Below are positions 41,276 to 50,252 of a DNA stretch of 64,000 bases, piece by piece. Both the position numbers and the translations under genes were made by a program. Every line of letters begins with the position of its first letter. Positions within the stretch are counted from its first letter, which is position 1. Source of the DNA: Burkholderiales bacterium (GTDB taxonomy: Bacteria; Pseudomonadota; Gammaproteobacteria; Burkholderiales; Burkholderiaceae_C); contig JACRAY010000014.1 in NCBI GenBank assembly GCA_016213325.1, positions 62,001 through 126,000 of the forward strand, written 5' to 3'. The notes under the pieces were generated by a model that saw only the letters and a program-made list of their open reading frames with translations, had not been told where the DNA came from and did not search any database.

Positions 41276-43999
41276 CTACTCCCGATGCGGCACCCGCACC
41301 GTGAACGTCGTCCCCTCGCCCAGCTGGCTGTCCACGTGGATGGTGCCGCCATGCATTTCCACCGCGTTCTTCACGATCGCAAGCCCGAGTCCGGTGCCCG
41401 GGATGGCGCCTACGTTGCTGGCACGGTGGAACGACTCGAACAAATGCGGCACTTCGTCCGCCGGGATGCCGATGCCCTGGTCGGACACCTGGAACACCAT
41501 GTCGTCGCCGCCATCGCGCCGCACGCTGAAGCGCACCTGCCCGCCTTCGGGCGAGTACTTGATGGCGTTGGACAGCAGGTTGCCGAACACGTGGCGCAGC
41601 AGCTTCTCGTCGTAGGTGCCGCTGCCGACGCCCGCGCCCCAATCGGTGACCACCTCGCAGCGGCCCGCCTTGTCCTCGGCCCGCGCCTCGTCCACGAGCT
41701 GGCGGCACAGCGCGGGCAAGTCCACGCGCGCCGGCTTGAAGTCGAGCATCTGGGCATCGGCGCGGCCCAGCAGCAGTACGCGGTCCATCATGCGCGACAT
41801 CCGCTGCACGCCCGTCGAGATGCTGTCCAGCACCTCCAGCCGCTCGGGCTGCGCCAGCCGGTCGCCGTAGTGGCGCAGCAGCTCCTCGGCCGACAGGATG
41901 GCGGCCAGCGGCGTGCGGAACTCGTGGCTCGTCATCGCGACGAAGCGCGAGCGCAGCTCGTTCAGGCTCTTCTGCTGCTCCAGCGCCCCGCGGATCTCGG
42001 ACTCGGACTTCTTGCGCCCGGTGATGTCGAGGAAGGTCCAGATGACGCCCGAGTCGGGGTCGTTCGGCCGCACGCAGCTGCCGCCCATCTGCACCCAGAA
42101 CAGCTCGCCGTTGCGCCGCTTGATGCGCATCTCGCAGGCATAGGTTCCGCTGTCGATCAGCGCCTGCCGCGCCTCGACGCCGAAGCGCTCCCAGCTCTCC
42201 CGGTCGGGATGGATGTAGTCGGAGGCCTGCCCGATCAGCACCTGCCGCGGGTAGCCGAGCATCTGCGCGAACTTCTCGTTGACCCACTCGTGGCGGCGGT
42301 TCACCGACAGCACGATGCCCACCAGCGCGTTGTTGAGGATGGCCTCGCGCTCCGACATCGTCTTCTGCAGCCGCTCTTCGAGTTCCTTGCGCTGCGTGAT
42401 GTCCATGATGACCCACACCGTGCCCTGGCTCAGGTCGGCGCGGTTGACCGCCTTGCCCGACAGCGACGCCCAGATGAGCGTGCCGTCCACGCGCTTCATC
42501 TGCAGCTCTTTCTCGTAGACCTCGCCCTTCTGCACCGCGCGCGCCACCGCGGCGCCCACTTCCAGGTAGTCGTCGCGCGACACGTAGAACGGCTCGATCG
42601 AATGCACCGGCATGGCCTGCGCGCCGAAGATCTCCATCATCGCCTTGTTGGCCCAGCGGAAGCGCCCCTTGGGCGTGAGGAAGGCGATGCCGACGATGGA
42701 GCTTTCCAGGATGATCTCGCGCTCTTCCAGCACCGTGCGCAGCCGCTCCTGCGACTGGCTGAGCGCCTCCACCATGGCATGTTCGGCCGCGATGCGCGCC
42801 TGCGCCTGCTCCTTGAACCGGCGCGCCACGTTGATGCGGTCGGCCAGCGCGAAAGACAGCAGCACCATCTCGAGCGCCGAGCCGATCAGCAGCGCGTTGG
42901 TGGTGAAGATGTTCGACGGCACGACGCCCGTGTTGTGCAGGAACAGCGTGAACACGCCTATCAGCAGCAGCGCCCAGGCCGCGAAGAAGTAGCGCGCCCC
43001 CGCAAACTCGCGCCGGATGCTGATGTAGCCGATGACGAACATCACCGCCACCGACACCACCGCCAGCACCGTGACCATCAGCGACGAGTAGCGGTACGGC
43101 AGCGCCAGCGCCGCCGCCATCGACGCGAGCCAGCCCGCCATCAGCACCAGCAGCACCTTGTCCAGCTGCGGCATGCGCTGGCGGCTGGACAGGAAGTGCC
43201 GCGCGAACATCAGCCCGAACACGGCCGCCATCGTCATGCCCACCGGCGGCGACACGCTGTTCCACCACACGGCCTGCGGCCAGATGAACTGGTAGGCCAC
43301 GCCGGTCAGCGCGGCCTGCGCCATGCCCATCGCCGCGGCAAAGGCCACGTAGATGAGGTAGCCGCGGTCGCGCACCGACACGAACAGCAGCAGGTTGTAC
43401 AGCAGCAGCCCCGCGAGCAGGCCGAAGTAGAGGCTGAGCCCCGCATAGGCGGCCTGGTCGTGCGCCCACAGCGCGTGCGGCCGCCACAGGCTGAGCGGCG
43501 CCGACACCGTGCCTTCGGAGGTGATGCGCAGGTAAACCGTGGCCGTGGTGTCCGGCGCGATGTTGACCGGCATCACATGGTTGCGATGCGGGACGGCGCG
43601 CGTGCCGTAAGGTTCCAGGTCCCCGCCCACCTGCTTGAGCCAGCCGCCGCGCCCGTCGGGGGCATACAGCTCCACCCGGTCGAGCGGCGGGTAGGCGAGT
43701 TCGAGCAGCCAGCCGGGTGCGATGGCGGGGCCCGCCTTCAGTTCCGAACGCAGCCAGATGGCCGAGCGCGTGAGCCCGAAGTTCGCGCCCGGCCCGGCCG
43801 CAACCACAGGCCTGAAGCGCCCGGCCGCCTGCGCCATGTCTTCGATGCGCAGGGTGCCCCCGGCATCTTCCAGGAAAGCCAGGTGCTGGCCCAGGTCGTA
43901 GCGGTCCTGCGTGCCGATCACCAGCGGACCGCCGGCCTGCGCCCACAAGGCCAGCGGCCACCAGAGCCACGCGAAGAGGGCGAGCCGCCAGCGTCCCAT
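41276..43999 (-). CDS. 7TM-DISM sensor histidine kinase with two PAS domains
   Basis: This 907-residue kinase starts with a signal sequence and a periplasmic 7TMR-DISMED2 sensing domain (about residues 25-180). Seven membrane helices (about 190-390), a coiled linker, two PAS domains (about 440-560 and 570-680, each followed by DIT-type PAC motifs), HisKA with MTSHEFRTPLA (His about 690) and a HATPase_c domain with NLLSNAIKYS and GTGLGLAIV follow. DISM receptors are thought to bind small ligands such as carbohydrates. The ATG overlaps the phoD stop by one base. No response regulator is adjacent. Confidence 0.92.
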   Translation of the reverse strand: MGRWRLALFAWLWWPLALWAQAGGPLVIGTQDRYDLGQHLAFLEDAGGTLRIEDMAQAAGRFRPVVAAGPGANFGLTRSAIWLRSELKAGPAIAPGWLLELAYPPLDRVELYAPDGRGGWLKQVGGDLEPYGTRAVPHRNHVMPVNIAPDTTATVYLRITSEGTVSAPLSLWRPHALWAHDQAAYAGLSLYFGLLAGLLLYNLLLFVSVRDRGYLIYVAFAAAMGMAQAALTGVAYQFIWPQAVWWNSVSPPVGMTMAAVFGLMFARHFLSSRQRMPQLDKVLLVLMAGWLASMAAALALPYRYSSLMVTVLAVVSVAVMFVIGYISIRREFAGARYFFAAWALLLIGVFTLFLHNTGVVPSNIFTTNALLIGSALEMVLLSFALADRINVARRFKEQAQARIAAEHAMVEALSQSQERLRTVLEEREIILESSIVGIAFLTPKGRFRWANKAMMEIFGAQAMPVHSIEPFYVSRDDYLEVGAAVARAVQKGEVYEKELQMKRVDGTLIWASLSGKAVNRADLSQGTVWVIMDITQRKELEERLQKTMSEREAILNNALVGIVLSVNRRHEWVNEKFAQMLGYPRQVLIGQASDYIHPDRESWERFGVEARQALIDSGTYACEMRIKRRNGELFWVQMGGSCVRPNDPDSGVIWTFLDITGRKKSESEIRGALEQQKSLNELRSRFVAMTSHEFRTPLAAILSAEELLRHYGDRLAQPERLEVLDSISTGVQRMSRMMDRVLLLGRADAQMLDFKPARVDLPALCRQLVDEARAEDKAGRCEVVTDWGAGVGSGTYDEKLLRHVFGNLLSNAIKYSPEGGQVRFSVRRDGGDDMVFQVSDQGIGIPADEVPHLFESFHRASNVGAIPGTGLGLAIVKNAVEMHGGTIHVDSQLGEGTTFTVRVPHRE

Positions 44000-45534
44000 C
44001 AGGCCTTTTCCAGCTCCGGCTGGCCGGCGGCGACGGTAAAGGTGGCCAGCGTCGAAATACCGCTGTCGCGCTTTTCGACGTCGTCCGTCGTGCGCAGCCG
44101 CACCGTCAGGCGGCCGGGCGTGAAGTCGGCCACGCCGTAGCCGCGCCGCTCGGCATCGGCAAAGACGAAGTGCGGGTTCTCGGCCAGGTCCCGCGCGACC
44201 TTGTCCCCCGCCGAGGGCCGCGACGTGATGCTGGTGCCGCAGAACTCCACGCCGACGCTGGCACTGTCCGGCTTCGAGTAGTCCGCCTTGACGTGGCCGA
44301 CCCAGTTCTGGTGCACGTCGCCGCCCAGCATCACGAAGTTGCGCACTTCGTGCTTCTGCAGCGACTGCACCAGGCGCGCGCGGGCGGCGGGGTAGCCGTC
44401 CCAGCGGTCGTTCCACAGCAGCTGGCCGGGCCCGGGCCGCTGGTCACGCAGCCCGAACAGCGTCGACTGGCCGATGACGTTCCAGCCGCCGGACGCCGCC
44501 GCGAGCCGGGCGGCCAGCCACTGCTCCTGCGCAGCACCCAGCAGGGTGCGCTGCGGGTCGCCCAGCCCGGCACAACGGTCGGGGTCTATCGAGTCGGAGC
44601 CCGGGCGGCCGCCGCGCGTGCAGGCCTGCGGGTCGCGGAACTGCCGCGTGTCCAGCAGCGTCAGCTGCGCCAGCCGCCCGAAGCGAAGGTGCGAGTTCAC
44701 GCGCAGCCGGCCCATCGCCTGCTCGAACGCCGATGCGCGCAACGGCATGTGCTCGTAGTACGCCTGGTAGGCAGCGGCGCGCCGCGCCGCGTGGTCGACC
44801 TGCGGTCCCGCATTGCCGGGGAAGTCGGCAGCGTAGTCGTTCTGCAACTCGTGGTCGTCCCAGGTCACGAGCCACGGGCAGGCGGCATGCATGCTGCGCA
44901 AGTTGGCGTCGGAGCGGTACAGCGCGTGCCGCTGCCGGTAGCCGGCTAGCGTCAGCACCCAGCCCCCGCCGGGCTCGCGCACGGCGCGCACTGCCGTGGG
45001 GTACTCGTAGATGTAGTCGCCCAGGAACACCACGAAGTCGGGTTGCTCCTCGCGCAGGTGGCGCCAGGCCGAATACCAGCCGTGCTCCCAGCGCTGGCAC
45101 GACGCGTAGGCGATGCGCAGCTTCTGCACCACCGCATCGGCAGCGGGCAAGGTGCGCGTACGGCCCACCGCGCTCATCCAGTCGCCGGCGGTAAAGCGGT
45201 AGTGGTACCAGCGGTCCGGCTCCAGCCCGGGCACTTCGACGTGGACCGAGTGGCCCAACTGGGGCAAGGCAAGCGCCTGCCCCTGCCGCACCACCTGCCG
45301 AAAGCCTTCGTCGTGGGCCAGCTCCCAGCGCACAGTCGCCACGCGCTGGCCCTGCTCCTCGCTGTTGCCGAGCCGCGTCCATAGCACCACCGAGCGCTCT
45401 TCGGGCGAGCCGCTCGCCACGCCCAGTGTGAAGGGGTCCGCCGACATGACGGGCTGGCTCCACGCACTGCGCGGCAGCCACACCGTGGCAGCGCCGGCCG
45501 CGGCCAGCTTCAAGAGGGTTCGCCTGTCCCGCAT
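43999..45534 (-). CDS. phoD: Alkaline phosphatase D, Tat-exported
   Basis: This 511-residue PhoD-family phosphatase/phosphodiesterase is a Ca/Fe enzyme of the periplasm. Its N-terminus RDRRTLLKLAAAGAATVW is a Tat signal. Metal and catalytic motifs include VVFLGDYIYEYP, VTWDDHELQNDYA and NFVMLGGDVHQNW. It is translationally coupled to the 7TM-DISM kinase downstream, which suggests that the kinase may sense or control phosphate-ester scavenging. Confidence 0.93.
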   Translation of the reverse strand: MRDRRTLLKLAAAGAATVWLPRSAWSQPVMSADPFTLGVASGSPEERSVVLWTRLGNSEEQGQRVATVRWELAHDEGFRQVVRQGQALALPQLGHSVHVEVPGLEPDRWYHYRFTAGDWMSAVGRTRTLPAADAVVQKLRIAYASCQRWEHGWYSAWRHLREEQPDFVVFLGDYIYEYPTAVRAVREPGGGWVLTLAGYRQRHALYRSDANLRSMHAACPWLVTWDDHELQNDYAADFPGNAGPQVDHAARRAAAYQAYYEHMPLRASAFEQAMGRLRVNSHLRFGRLAQLTLLDTRQFRDPQACTRGGRPGSDSIDPDRCAGLGDPQRTLLGAAQEQWLAARLAAASGGWNVIGQSTLFGLRDQRPGPGQLLWNDRWDGYPAARARLVQSLQKHEVRNFVMLGGDVHQNWVGHVKADYSKPDSASVGVEFCGTSITSRPSAGDKVARDLAENPHFVFADAERRGYGVADFTPGRLTVRLRTTDDVEKRDSGISTLATFTVAAGQPELEKA

Positions 45535-45546
45535 GGGCTGACGATA

Positions 45547-46788
45547 TCAGGCAGCCACCAAGCGAGGCAACGCGCGAACGCGATACAGCAGGAACAGGAC
45601 GATGCCCAGGTTCAACAGGTTCCACGCAATGCCGTTCACGAACGCCGCGCGGTACGACCCCGTCAGGTCGAACACCGCGCCCGACATCCACCCGCCCAGT
45701 GCCATGCCCAGCAGCGTGGCCATCAGCACGGTGCCCACGCGCGCACCCGCTTCGGCCGGCGAGAAGTACTCGCGCACGATCAGCGCGTACGACGGCACGA
45801 TGCCGCCCTGGAACAGCCCGAACATGGCCGACACCACGTACAGCGACACCAGCCCGTCGAACGGCAGGAACAGCAGCAGCGCGATGCCCTGCAGCACCGA
45901 GCCGAGCAGCAAGGTGCGCAGCCCCCCGATGCGGTCCGAGATCCACCCCGAAGCGAGCCGGCTCACCACGCCCATCGCGAGCATCAGCGACAGCATCTCG
46001 GCGCCGCGCGCCGCGCCGAAGCCGAGGTCGCCGCAATAAGCCACGATATGCACCTGCGGCATCGACATCGCCACGCAGCACGCCACGCCCGCCACGCACA
46101 GCAGCGCCTGCACGGTGCCCGGCGCCATGCCCATCGGGCGGTCGCTGGCAGTGGGCTGCGCGTCGAACCGGGGCGCGTCCCGGGGCAGTTGCGGCGGCGG
46201 CCGCCGCTTGAGCACCAGGGCGAGCGGCGCCATCGACAGCAGGCAGAACACGCCCATGCCGACATACGTCTGCCGCCAGCCCACGCTGTCGATGAAGTAC
46301 TGCATGACAGGGGGCCACACCGCCCCCGCCGTGTAATTGCCGCTCATGCAGATGGCCAGCGCGATGCCGCGCCGCCGGTCGAACCACTGCGACGTGTCGG
46401 CTACCAGCGGCGCAAACGTGGCCGACGTGCCGAGCGCGCCGATCAGCACGCCCTGCACGATGCCGAGCAGCCACAGGTTGGGCGCGAGGCCCGCTGCCAC
46501 GTAGCCGACGCCCAGGCCGGCGGCGCCCAGCAGCACCGGGACCAGCACGCCGAAGCGGTCGGACAGCCGACCCATGAGGATGCCGCCGGCGCCGAATCCG
46601 ATCATCGTCAGCGTGTACGGCAGTGACGCATCCGCGCGGTCCACGCCGAACTCGGACTGGATGCGCGGCAACACCACCGTGATGGAATACATACCCGAGC
46701 CGCCGACGGTCATGAGCAGCAGCGACACCCACAAGCGGGTCCATGCGTAACGTGATTCGATGTCTTCACGGGTGGCTATACGGCTCAT
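45547..46788 (-). CDS. MFS transporter, monocarboxylate/oxalate type
   Basis: This 413-residue protein has twelve predicted membrane helices and the MFS loop 2-3 signature GRLSDRFG, with a matching SGWISDRIGG between helices 8 and 9. It resembles the oxalate/formate antiporter and monocarboxylate group. The substrate is not determined. It lies 12 bases upstream of phoD and is divergent from the binding-protein gene at 46882. Confidence 0.87.
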   Translation of the reverse strand: MSRIATREDIESRYAWTRLWVSLLLMTVGGSGMYSITVVLPRIQSEFGVDRADASLPYTLTMIGFGAGGILMGRLSDRFGVLVPVLLGAAGLGVGYVAAGLAPNLWLLGIVQGVLIGALGTSATFAPLVADTSQWFDRRRGIALAICMSGNYTAGAVWPPVMQYFIDSVGWRQTYVGMGVFCLLSMAPLALVLKRRPPPQLPRDAPRFDAQPTASDRPMGMAPGTVQALLCVAGVACCVAMSMPQVHIVAYCGDLGFGAARGAEMLSLMLAMGVVSRLASGWISDRIGGLRTLLLGSVLQGIALLLFLPFDGLVSLYVVSAMFGLFQGGIVPSYALIVREYFSPAEAGARVGTVLMATLLGMALGGWMSGAVFDLTGSYRAAFVNGIAWNLLNLGIVLFLLYRVRALPRLVAA

Positions 46789-46881
46789 CCGGGGATTGTC
46801 CCTTAAGTGGTTTCCACACCCGTGCCCGGCGCCAAGTGGCGTACTTTCGGCACAGGGCGTGAAGCTGATCGAGGAGACACC

Positions 46882-48012
46882 ATGAAGACGAATTCGTGCG
46901 CCATGCGCGGCATGCTGGCAGGGGCCGTGCTGTTCGCCGCCCAGGCCGTGCAGGCAGCCACCCTGGTGGTCGCACAAGTCGGCCCGATGTCGGGCATGGA
47001 AGCCAGCCAGGGCCGCGCCTACGGCGTGGGCATGCAGCTCTACTTCGACTCGGTCAACAAGGCGGGCGGCATCAACGGCCACCAGTTCAAGCTGGTGCGC
47101 AAGGACGACGGCGGCCGGCCCGAGGACACCGTGAGCCTGACGAAACAGGTGGTTGCCGACGAGAAGCCCATCGTGCTGGCGGGCTACTTCGGCAACAAGA
47201 ACGTGTCGGACCTGGTGGCTTCGGGCCTGCTGGAGAAGGAGAAACTCGCCTTGGTGGGTTACCGCACGGCGGAGATCCGGCCCGAGACGCCTTACGTGTA
47301 CAACGTACGGGCCGGGCTGGGCGACGAGATCAACAAGCTGACAGAGCACCTCGCGACCATCGGCATCACCAAGCTCGGGCTGCTGTACGAGGAAGGCCCG
47401 GGCGCAGCGGCGCTGCTCGCCGCGATGGACGAATCGGCGAAGAAGGCACGCGCGACGGTCGTCGCGAAGGCGGGCTACCCCGCCGGCACGGCGCGCATCA
47501 CGCCGGCGGTCGACGCGCTCGTCAAGGCTTCGCCGCAGGCGATCCTGATGGTTTCGACCGGCGCGGCCGCCGCGGGCTTCATCGAGCAGTACCGCGGCAG
47601 CGGCGGCACCGCCCAGCTCTTCGCGCACTCGGGCGCCGACATCGAACAGATGTCGAAGCGCCTGTCCGAAGAACAGATGCAGGGCATCGCCATCGCGCAG
47701 GTCACGCCCAGCCCGTACAAGATCGCCAGCCGGCTGGCCAAGGACTTCAACGACCTCGCCGCGAAGGCGCCCAGCCTCGAAGTGCCGGTCAGCTACGCGA
47801 TGATGGAGGGCTACATTGCCGCCAAGGTGATCGGCGAAGCGGTGCGGCGCCAGGGCGCCAGGCCCACGCGCGAAGGCATGGCCGCCGCGCTCGACGGCAT
47901 GGACAGCTTCAACCTCGGCGGCTACGCCGTGGGTTTCCAGCCTGGCAAGCGCACCGGCTCACGCTTCGTCGAGCTCTCCATCGTCACCGGCGCGGGCAAG
48001 ATCCGTCAGTAA
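46882..48012 (+). CDS. Branched-chain amino-acid-type ABC substrate-binding protein
   Basis: This 376-residue periplasmic protein of the LivJ/Leu-Ile-Val-binding family has a signal peptide (GMLAGAVLFAAQAVQA). The conserved GPMSGMEASQGRAYGVGMQLYFDSVNKAGGI first-lobe block is visible in part as QVGPMSGMEA. The ATG has GAGGAG upstream. No permease or ATPase genes follow, so it is an orphan receptor or serves a transporter elsewhere. Confidence 0.88.
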   Translation: MKTNSCAMRGMLAGAVLFAAQAVQAATLVVAQVGPMSGMEASQGRAYGVGMQLYFDSVNKAGGINGHQFKLVRKDDGGRPEDTVSLTKQVVADEKPIVLAGYFGNKNVSDLVASGLLEKEKLALVGYRTAEIRPETPYVYNVRAGLGDEINKLTEHLATIGITKLGLLYEEGPGAAALLAAMDESAKKARATVVAKAGYPAGTARITPAVDALVKASPQAILMVSTGAAAAGFIEQYRGSGGTAQLFAHSGADIEQMSKRLSEEQMQGIAIAQVTPSPYKIASRLAKDFNDLAAKAPSLEVPVSYAMMEGYIAAKVIGEAVRRQGARPTREGMAAALDGMDSFNLGGYAVGFQPGKRTGSRFVELSIVTGAGKIRQ

Positions 48013-48026
48013 CAGCCGACACGCCT

Positions 48027-48058
48027 GGGTGCCGCGCGACTACGGTCGCGCTTGCACC
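48027..48058. terminator. Hairpin between the binding-protein gene and pssA
   Basis: GCGCGAC (48034-48040) pairs with GTCGCGC (48045-48051) across TACG, and the stem extends through flanking GGGTGC / GCACCC with a mismatch. It may terminate the upstream gene; no U-run follows. Confidence 0.5.
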
Positions 48059-48077
48059 CCGGGGGTCAACTGCACCC

Positions 48078-48704
48078 ATGACCAGCACCGCGCGCCGCCA
48101 CTTCAGCATGGTCCGGGACTTCCACCTGGCCGACTTCTTCACCCTGGGCAACGCGGCCTGCGGGGCCGGCGCCGTGCTGCTGGCGATGATGTTCATGGCC
48201 AGCGGGGACCTGAAGCTCTTCTATGCGGCAGCGGCGCTGGCGCCCGCCGCGTTCATCCTCGACGTGCTGGACGGGCGCATCGCGCGGGCGCGCCACCAGC
48301 ATTCGGTGCTGGGGCGCGAGCTCGACTCGCTGTCCGACGTCATCTCCTTCGGCGTGGCCCCGGCGGCGCTCGGCTTTGCAGCCGGCCTGCAGGGCGGCTG
48401 GGATGCGGCGGCCCTGATCTACTTCGTCTGCTGCGGGGTGAGCCGGCTGGCGCGCTACAACGTGACGGCCGAGACGCTGTCGGCGGGCACCGCCAAGGTG
48501 AAGTACTTCGAAGGCACGCCGATCCCGACGAGCGTCGTGCTCACCGGCCTGCTGGCGTGGGCCGCTGCACAAGGCCGCATCGGTGCCGGCCTGTGGGGCG
48601 GCGTGCTCGACATCGGCCCCTGGGAGCTGCATCCGCTGGCGCTGCTGTACGCGCTGTCGGGCAGCCTCATGATCTCCAAGACGCTGCGCATCCCCAAGTT
48701 CTAG
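48078..48704 (+). CDS. pssA: CDP-diacylglycerol-serine O-phosphatidyltransferase
   Basis: This 208-residue CDP-alcohol phosphatidyltransferase would make phosphatidylserine from CDP-diacylglycerol and serine in the inner membrane. The family motif is complete: DVLDGRIARA, then LGRELDSLSD (DGxxAR, then G-x3-D-x3-D). About six hydrophobic segments are seen. The PssA call rests on the FHLADFFTLGN start and the FGVAPAALG, EGTPIPTS features; other CDP-alcohol enzymes are less likely. Confidence 0.87.
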   Translation: MTSTARRHFSMVRDFHLADFFTLGNAACGAGAVLLAMMFMASGDLKLFYAAAALAPAAFILDVLDGRIARARHQHSVLGRELDSLSDVISFGVAPAALGFAAGLQGGWDAAALIYFVCCGVSRLARYNVTAETLSAGTAKVKYFEGTPIPTSVVLTGLLAWAAAQGRIGAGLWGGVLDIGPWELHPLALLYALSGSLMISKTLRIPKF

Positions 48705-48711
48705 AGGGACC

Positions 48712-48966
48712 TCAGCGGGGCCGGTTCTTCTGCCAGATGGCCAGCAGGATCAGCCCGTACGACACCAGCCGGATGCCGTAGAACACCGGGTCGTTCTCGC
48801 TGGAGTCCACCAGCAGGCCCAGGCCGATCCGGTTGGCCGATTCGATCCAGAACGACAGCGCGAAGTACAGGAAGAACCGGTCGCGCGTGTGGTGCCAGAA
48901 GCGGAAGAAGAACAGTCCCGCCACCAGCCAGCCGACTGCGATGCCGCCCATCAGCATCTGTTCCAT
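48712..48966 (-). CDS. DUF5985-type small membrane protein, copy 2
   Basis: An 84-residue protein with two to three membrane segments and the features LVAGLFFFRFWHHTRDRFFLYFALSFW and a C-terminal basic KNRPR. It belongs to a small family seen in tandem pairs in betaproteobacteria. Its ATG overlaps the stop of the neighbouring paralogue in a TGATG junction. Confidence 0.7.
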   Translation of the reverse strand: MEQMLMGGIAVGWLVAGLFFFRFWHHTRDRFFLYFALSFWIESANRIGLGLLVDSSENDPVFYGIRLVSYGLILLAIWQKNRPR

Positions 48967-49223
48967 CAGTCCTCCCCCCACACCAGGCCGTACAGCATCA
49001 GCAGGACGGCGACCAGGGCGAACACCAGCCGCCAGGTGATCAGTTCCACCTGCGGCAGCAACAACTTGTCGGCCACGAGCAGCAGGTTGTTGACGCTCAG
49101 CGCCGCGAAGCACAGCGCGCTCCAGAACAGCAGCCGCGCGCGGCTGGCGCGCCAGCTTCGCCACAGCAGCGCGAAGCAGGCGAAGCTGGTGAGCGCGCAC
49201 AGGGCATAGATGGTGGCTGCCAT
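48966..49223 (-). CDS. DUF5985-type small membrane protein, copy 1
   Basis: An 85-residue protein with three hydrophobic segments (ALCALTSFACFALLW, LLFWSALCFAALSVNNLLLV, LVFALVAVLLMLYGLVW). It is paired with the gene at 48712 and follows a small soluble protein gene by two bases. The function is unknown; the pair may form one membrane complex. Confidence 0.72.
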   Translation of the reverse strand: MAATIYALCALTSFACFALLWRSWRASRARLLFWSALCFAALSVNNLLLVADKLLLPQVELITWRLVFALVAVLLMLYGLVWGED

Positions 49224-49225
49224 GT

Positions 49226-49609
49226 CTACTCCTTCCGCAGCCGAAACGCATCGGCGAACTGCTGGGCGCGCTTGTCCAGCCGGGCGTGGATCAGGTCGGC
49301 CACCGTGACGAGGTTGGTGGCATAGGCCTCGGCCACGCCGTCGAGGACCAGGCGCAACTCGTCGGTCGCCGGCGCATAGCGATAAGTGCCCGGCTCCCCT
49401 TCGGATGCGATGCCCGAGCCCGCAAGCTGCTGCAGCAGGTCGGCCGCCTGCTTCTCGGGCACGTAGAGACGACGCGCCACGGCTGCGGCATCCCAGCCGG
49501 CTGTGTCGGCACTGCGCAGCAGCAGCACCGCTTCGAGGTACGGGACCGACGGGATGCTGGTCAGGATGAACCGGCGCACGTCGGCGGGCAGGTCGGCAGC
49601 TCGCACCAT
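49226..49609 (-). CDS. Small winged-helix-like protein, first gene of the DUF5985 operon
   Basis: A 127-residue soluble protein. Its first part has the pattern of a winged-helix or MarR-like fold: SVPYLEAVLLLRSAD, AAAVARRLYVPEKQAADLLQQLAGSGI, then a short beta hairpin with YRYAP. The C-terminus is helical. It could regulate or sense for the membrane pair downstream. It is divergent from thpR with a 29-base gap. Confidence 0.6.
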   Translation of the reverse strand: MVRAADLPADVRRFILTSIPSVPYLEAVLLLRSADTAGWDAAAVARRLYVPEKQAADLLQQLAGSGIASEGEPGTYRYAPATDELRLVLDGVAEAYATNLVTVADLIHARLDKRAQQFADAFRLRKE

Positions 49610-49638
49610 GGTAGATTGGCCCGAATGTACCGCGCAAC

Positions 49639-50187
49639 ATGCTGAGCAGTGACACGGCGCGCCTGTTTCTCGCGCTCTGGCCGACAGCGCCGGTGTGCGA
49701 ACAGATCGTGTCGCACGCGCGCCAATGGCGCTGGCCGGCGGCGGCGCGGCTCACACCCGCGCAGCAGCTGCATGTGACGCTGCACTTCATCGGCAGCCTG
49801 CCTGCGGTGCGCGTGGATGAGCTGCGCACAGCCCTGGCGGTACCGTTCGAACCGTTCACCGTCACCCTGGACCAGTGCGAGCTGTGGAAGGGCGGGCTGG
49901 CCGTGTTGTGTGCGCGCAGCATCCCCGGGCCCCTGCTGAATCTGCACGGTCAGCTCGCGGCGCGGCTGCGCGGGCTGGCGCTGCCGGTAGAAGACAGGCC
50001 GTTCAAGGTTCACGTGACGCTGGCGCGCGATGCGCGGGGTGCCGTGGCGCCACCGGCGAGCGCCATCGAGTGGCACGCCGGCGACGGTTACGCACTCGTG
50101 CAGTCGCTGGCGGGTGGAAAAGGCTACGTAAACTTGCATTGCTTCAAATATGGTTCGAACGGCACGACCAAACTGGCGCCCGGTTGA
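49639..50187 (+). CDS. thpR: RNA 2',3'-cyclic phosphodiesterase
   Basis: This 182-residue 2H-phosphoesterase (LigT/ThpR) opens 2',3'-cyclic phosphates on RNA ends. Both HxTx motifs are present, HVTL at residues 45-48 in QQLHVTLHFIG and HVTL at 125-128 in FKVHVTLARD, each in a bilobal fold with pseudo-twofold symmetry. Length is normal. Confidence 0.92.
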   Translation: MLSSDTARLFLALWPTAPVCEQIVSHARQWRWPAAARLTPAQQLHVTLHFIGSLPAVRVDELRTALAVPFEPFTVTLDQCELWKGGLAVLCARSIPGPLLNLHGQLAARLRGLALPVEDRPFKVHVTLARDARGAVAPPASAIEWHAGDGYALVQSLAGGKGYVNLHCFKYGSNGTTKLAPG

Positions 50188-50252
50188 CCCGAATCAAGCA
50201 CCCGCCAGGCAAGTCGGCACAGAGTGGTGCATCGCAACCACCAGGAGTTCGC

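Noticed and set aside
40523..44140. A long plus-strand frame opposite the 7TM-DISM kinase.
   Set aside because: Its composition is rich in His, Arg and Gln with no recognisable motif, and the opposite strand encodes a complete multidomain kinase.
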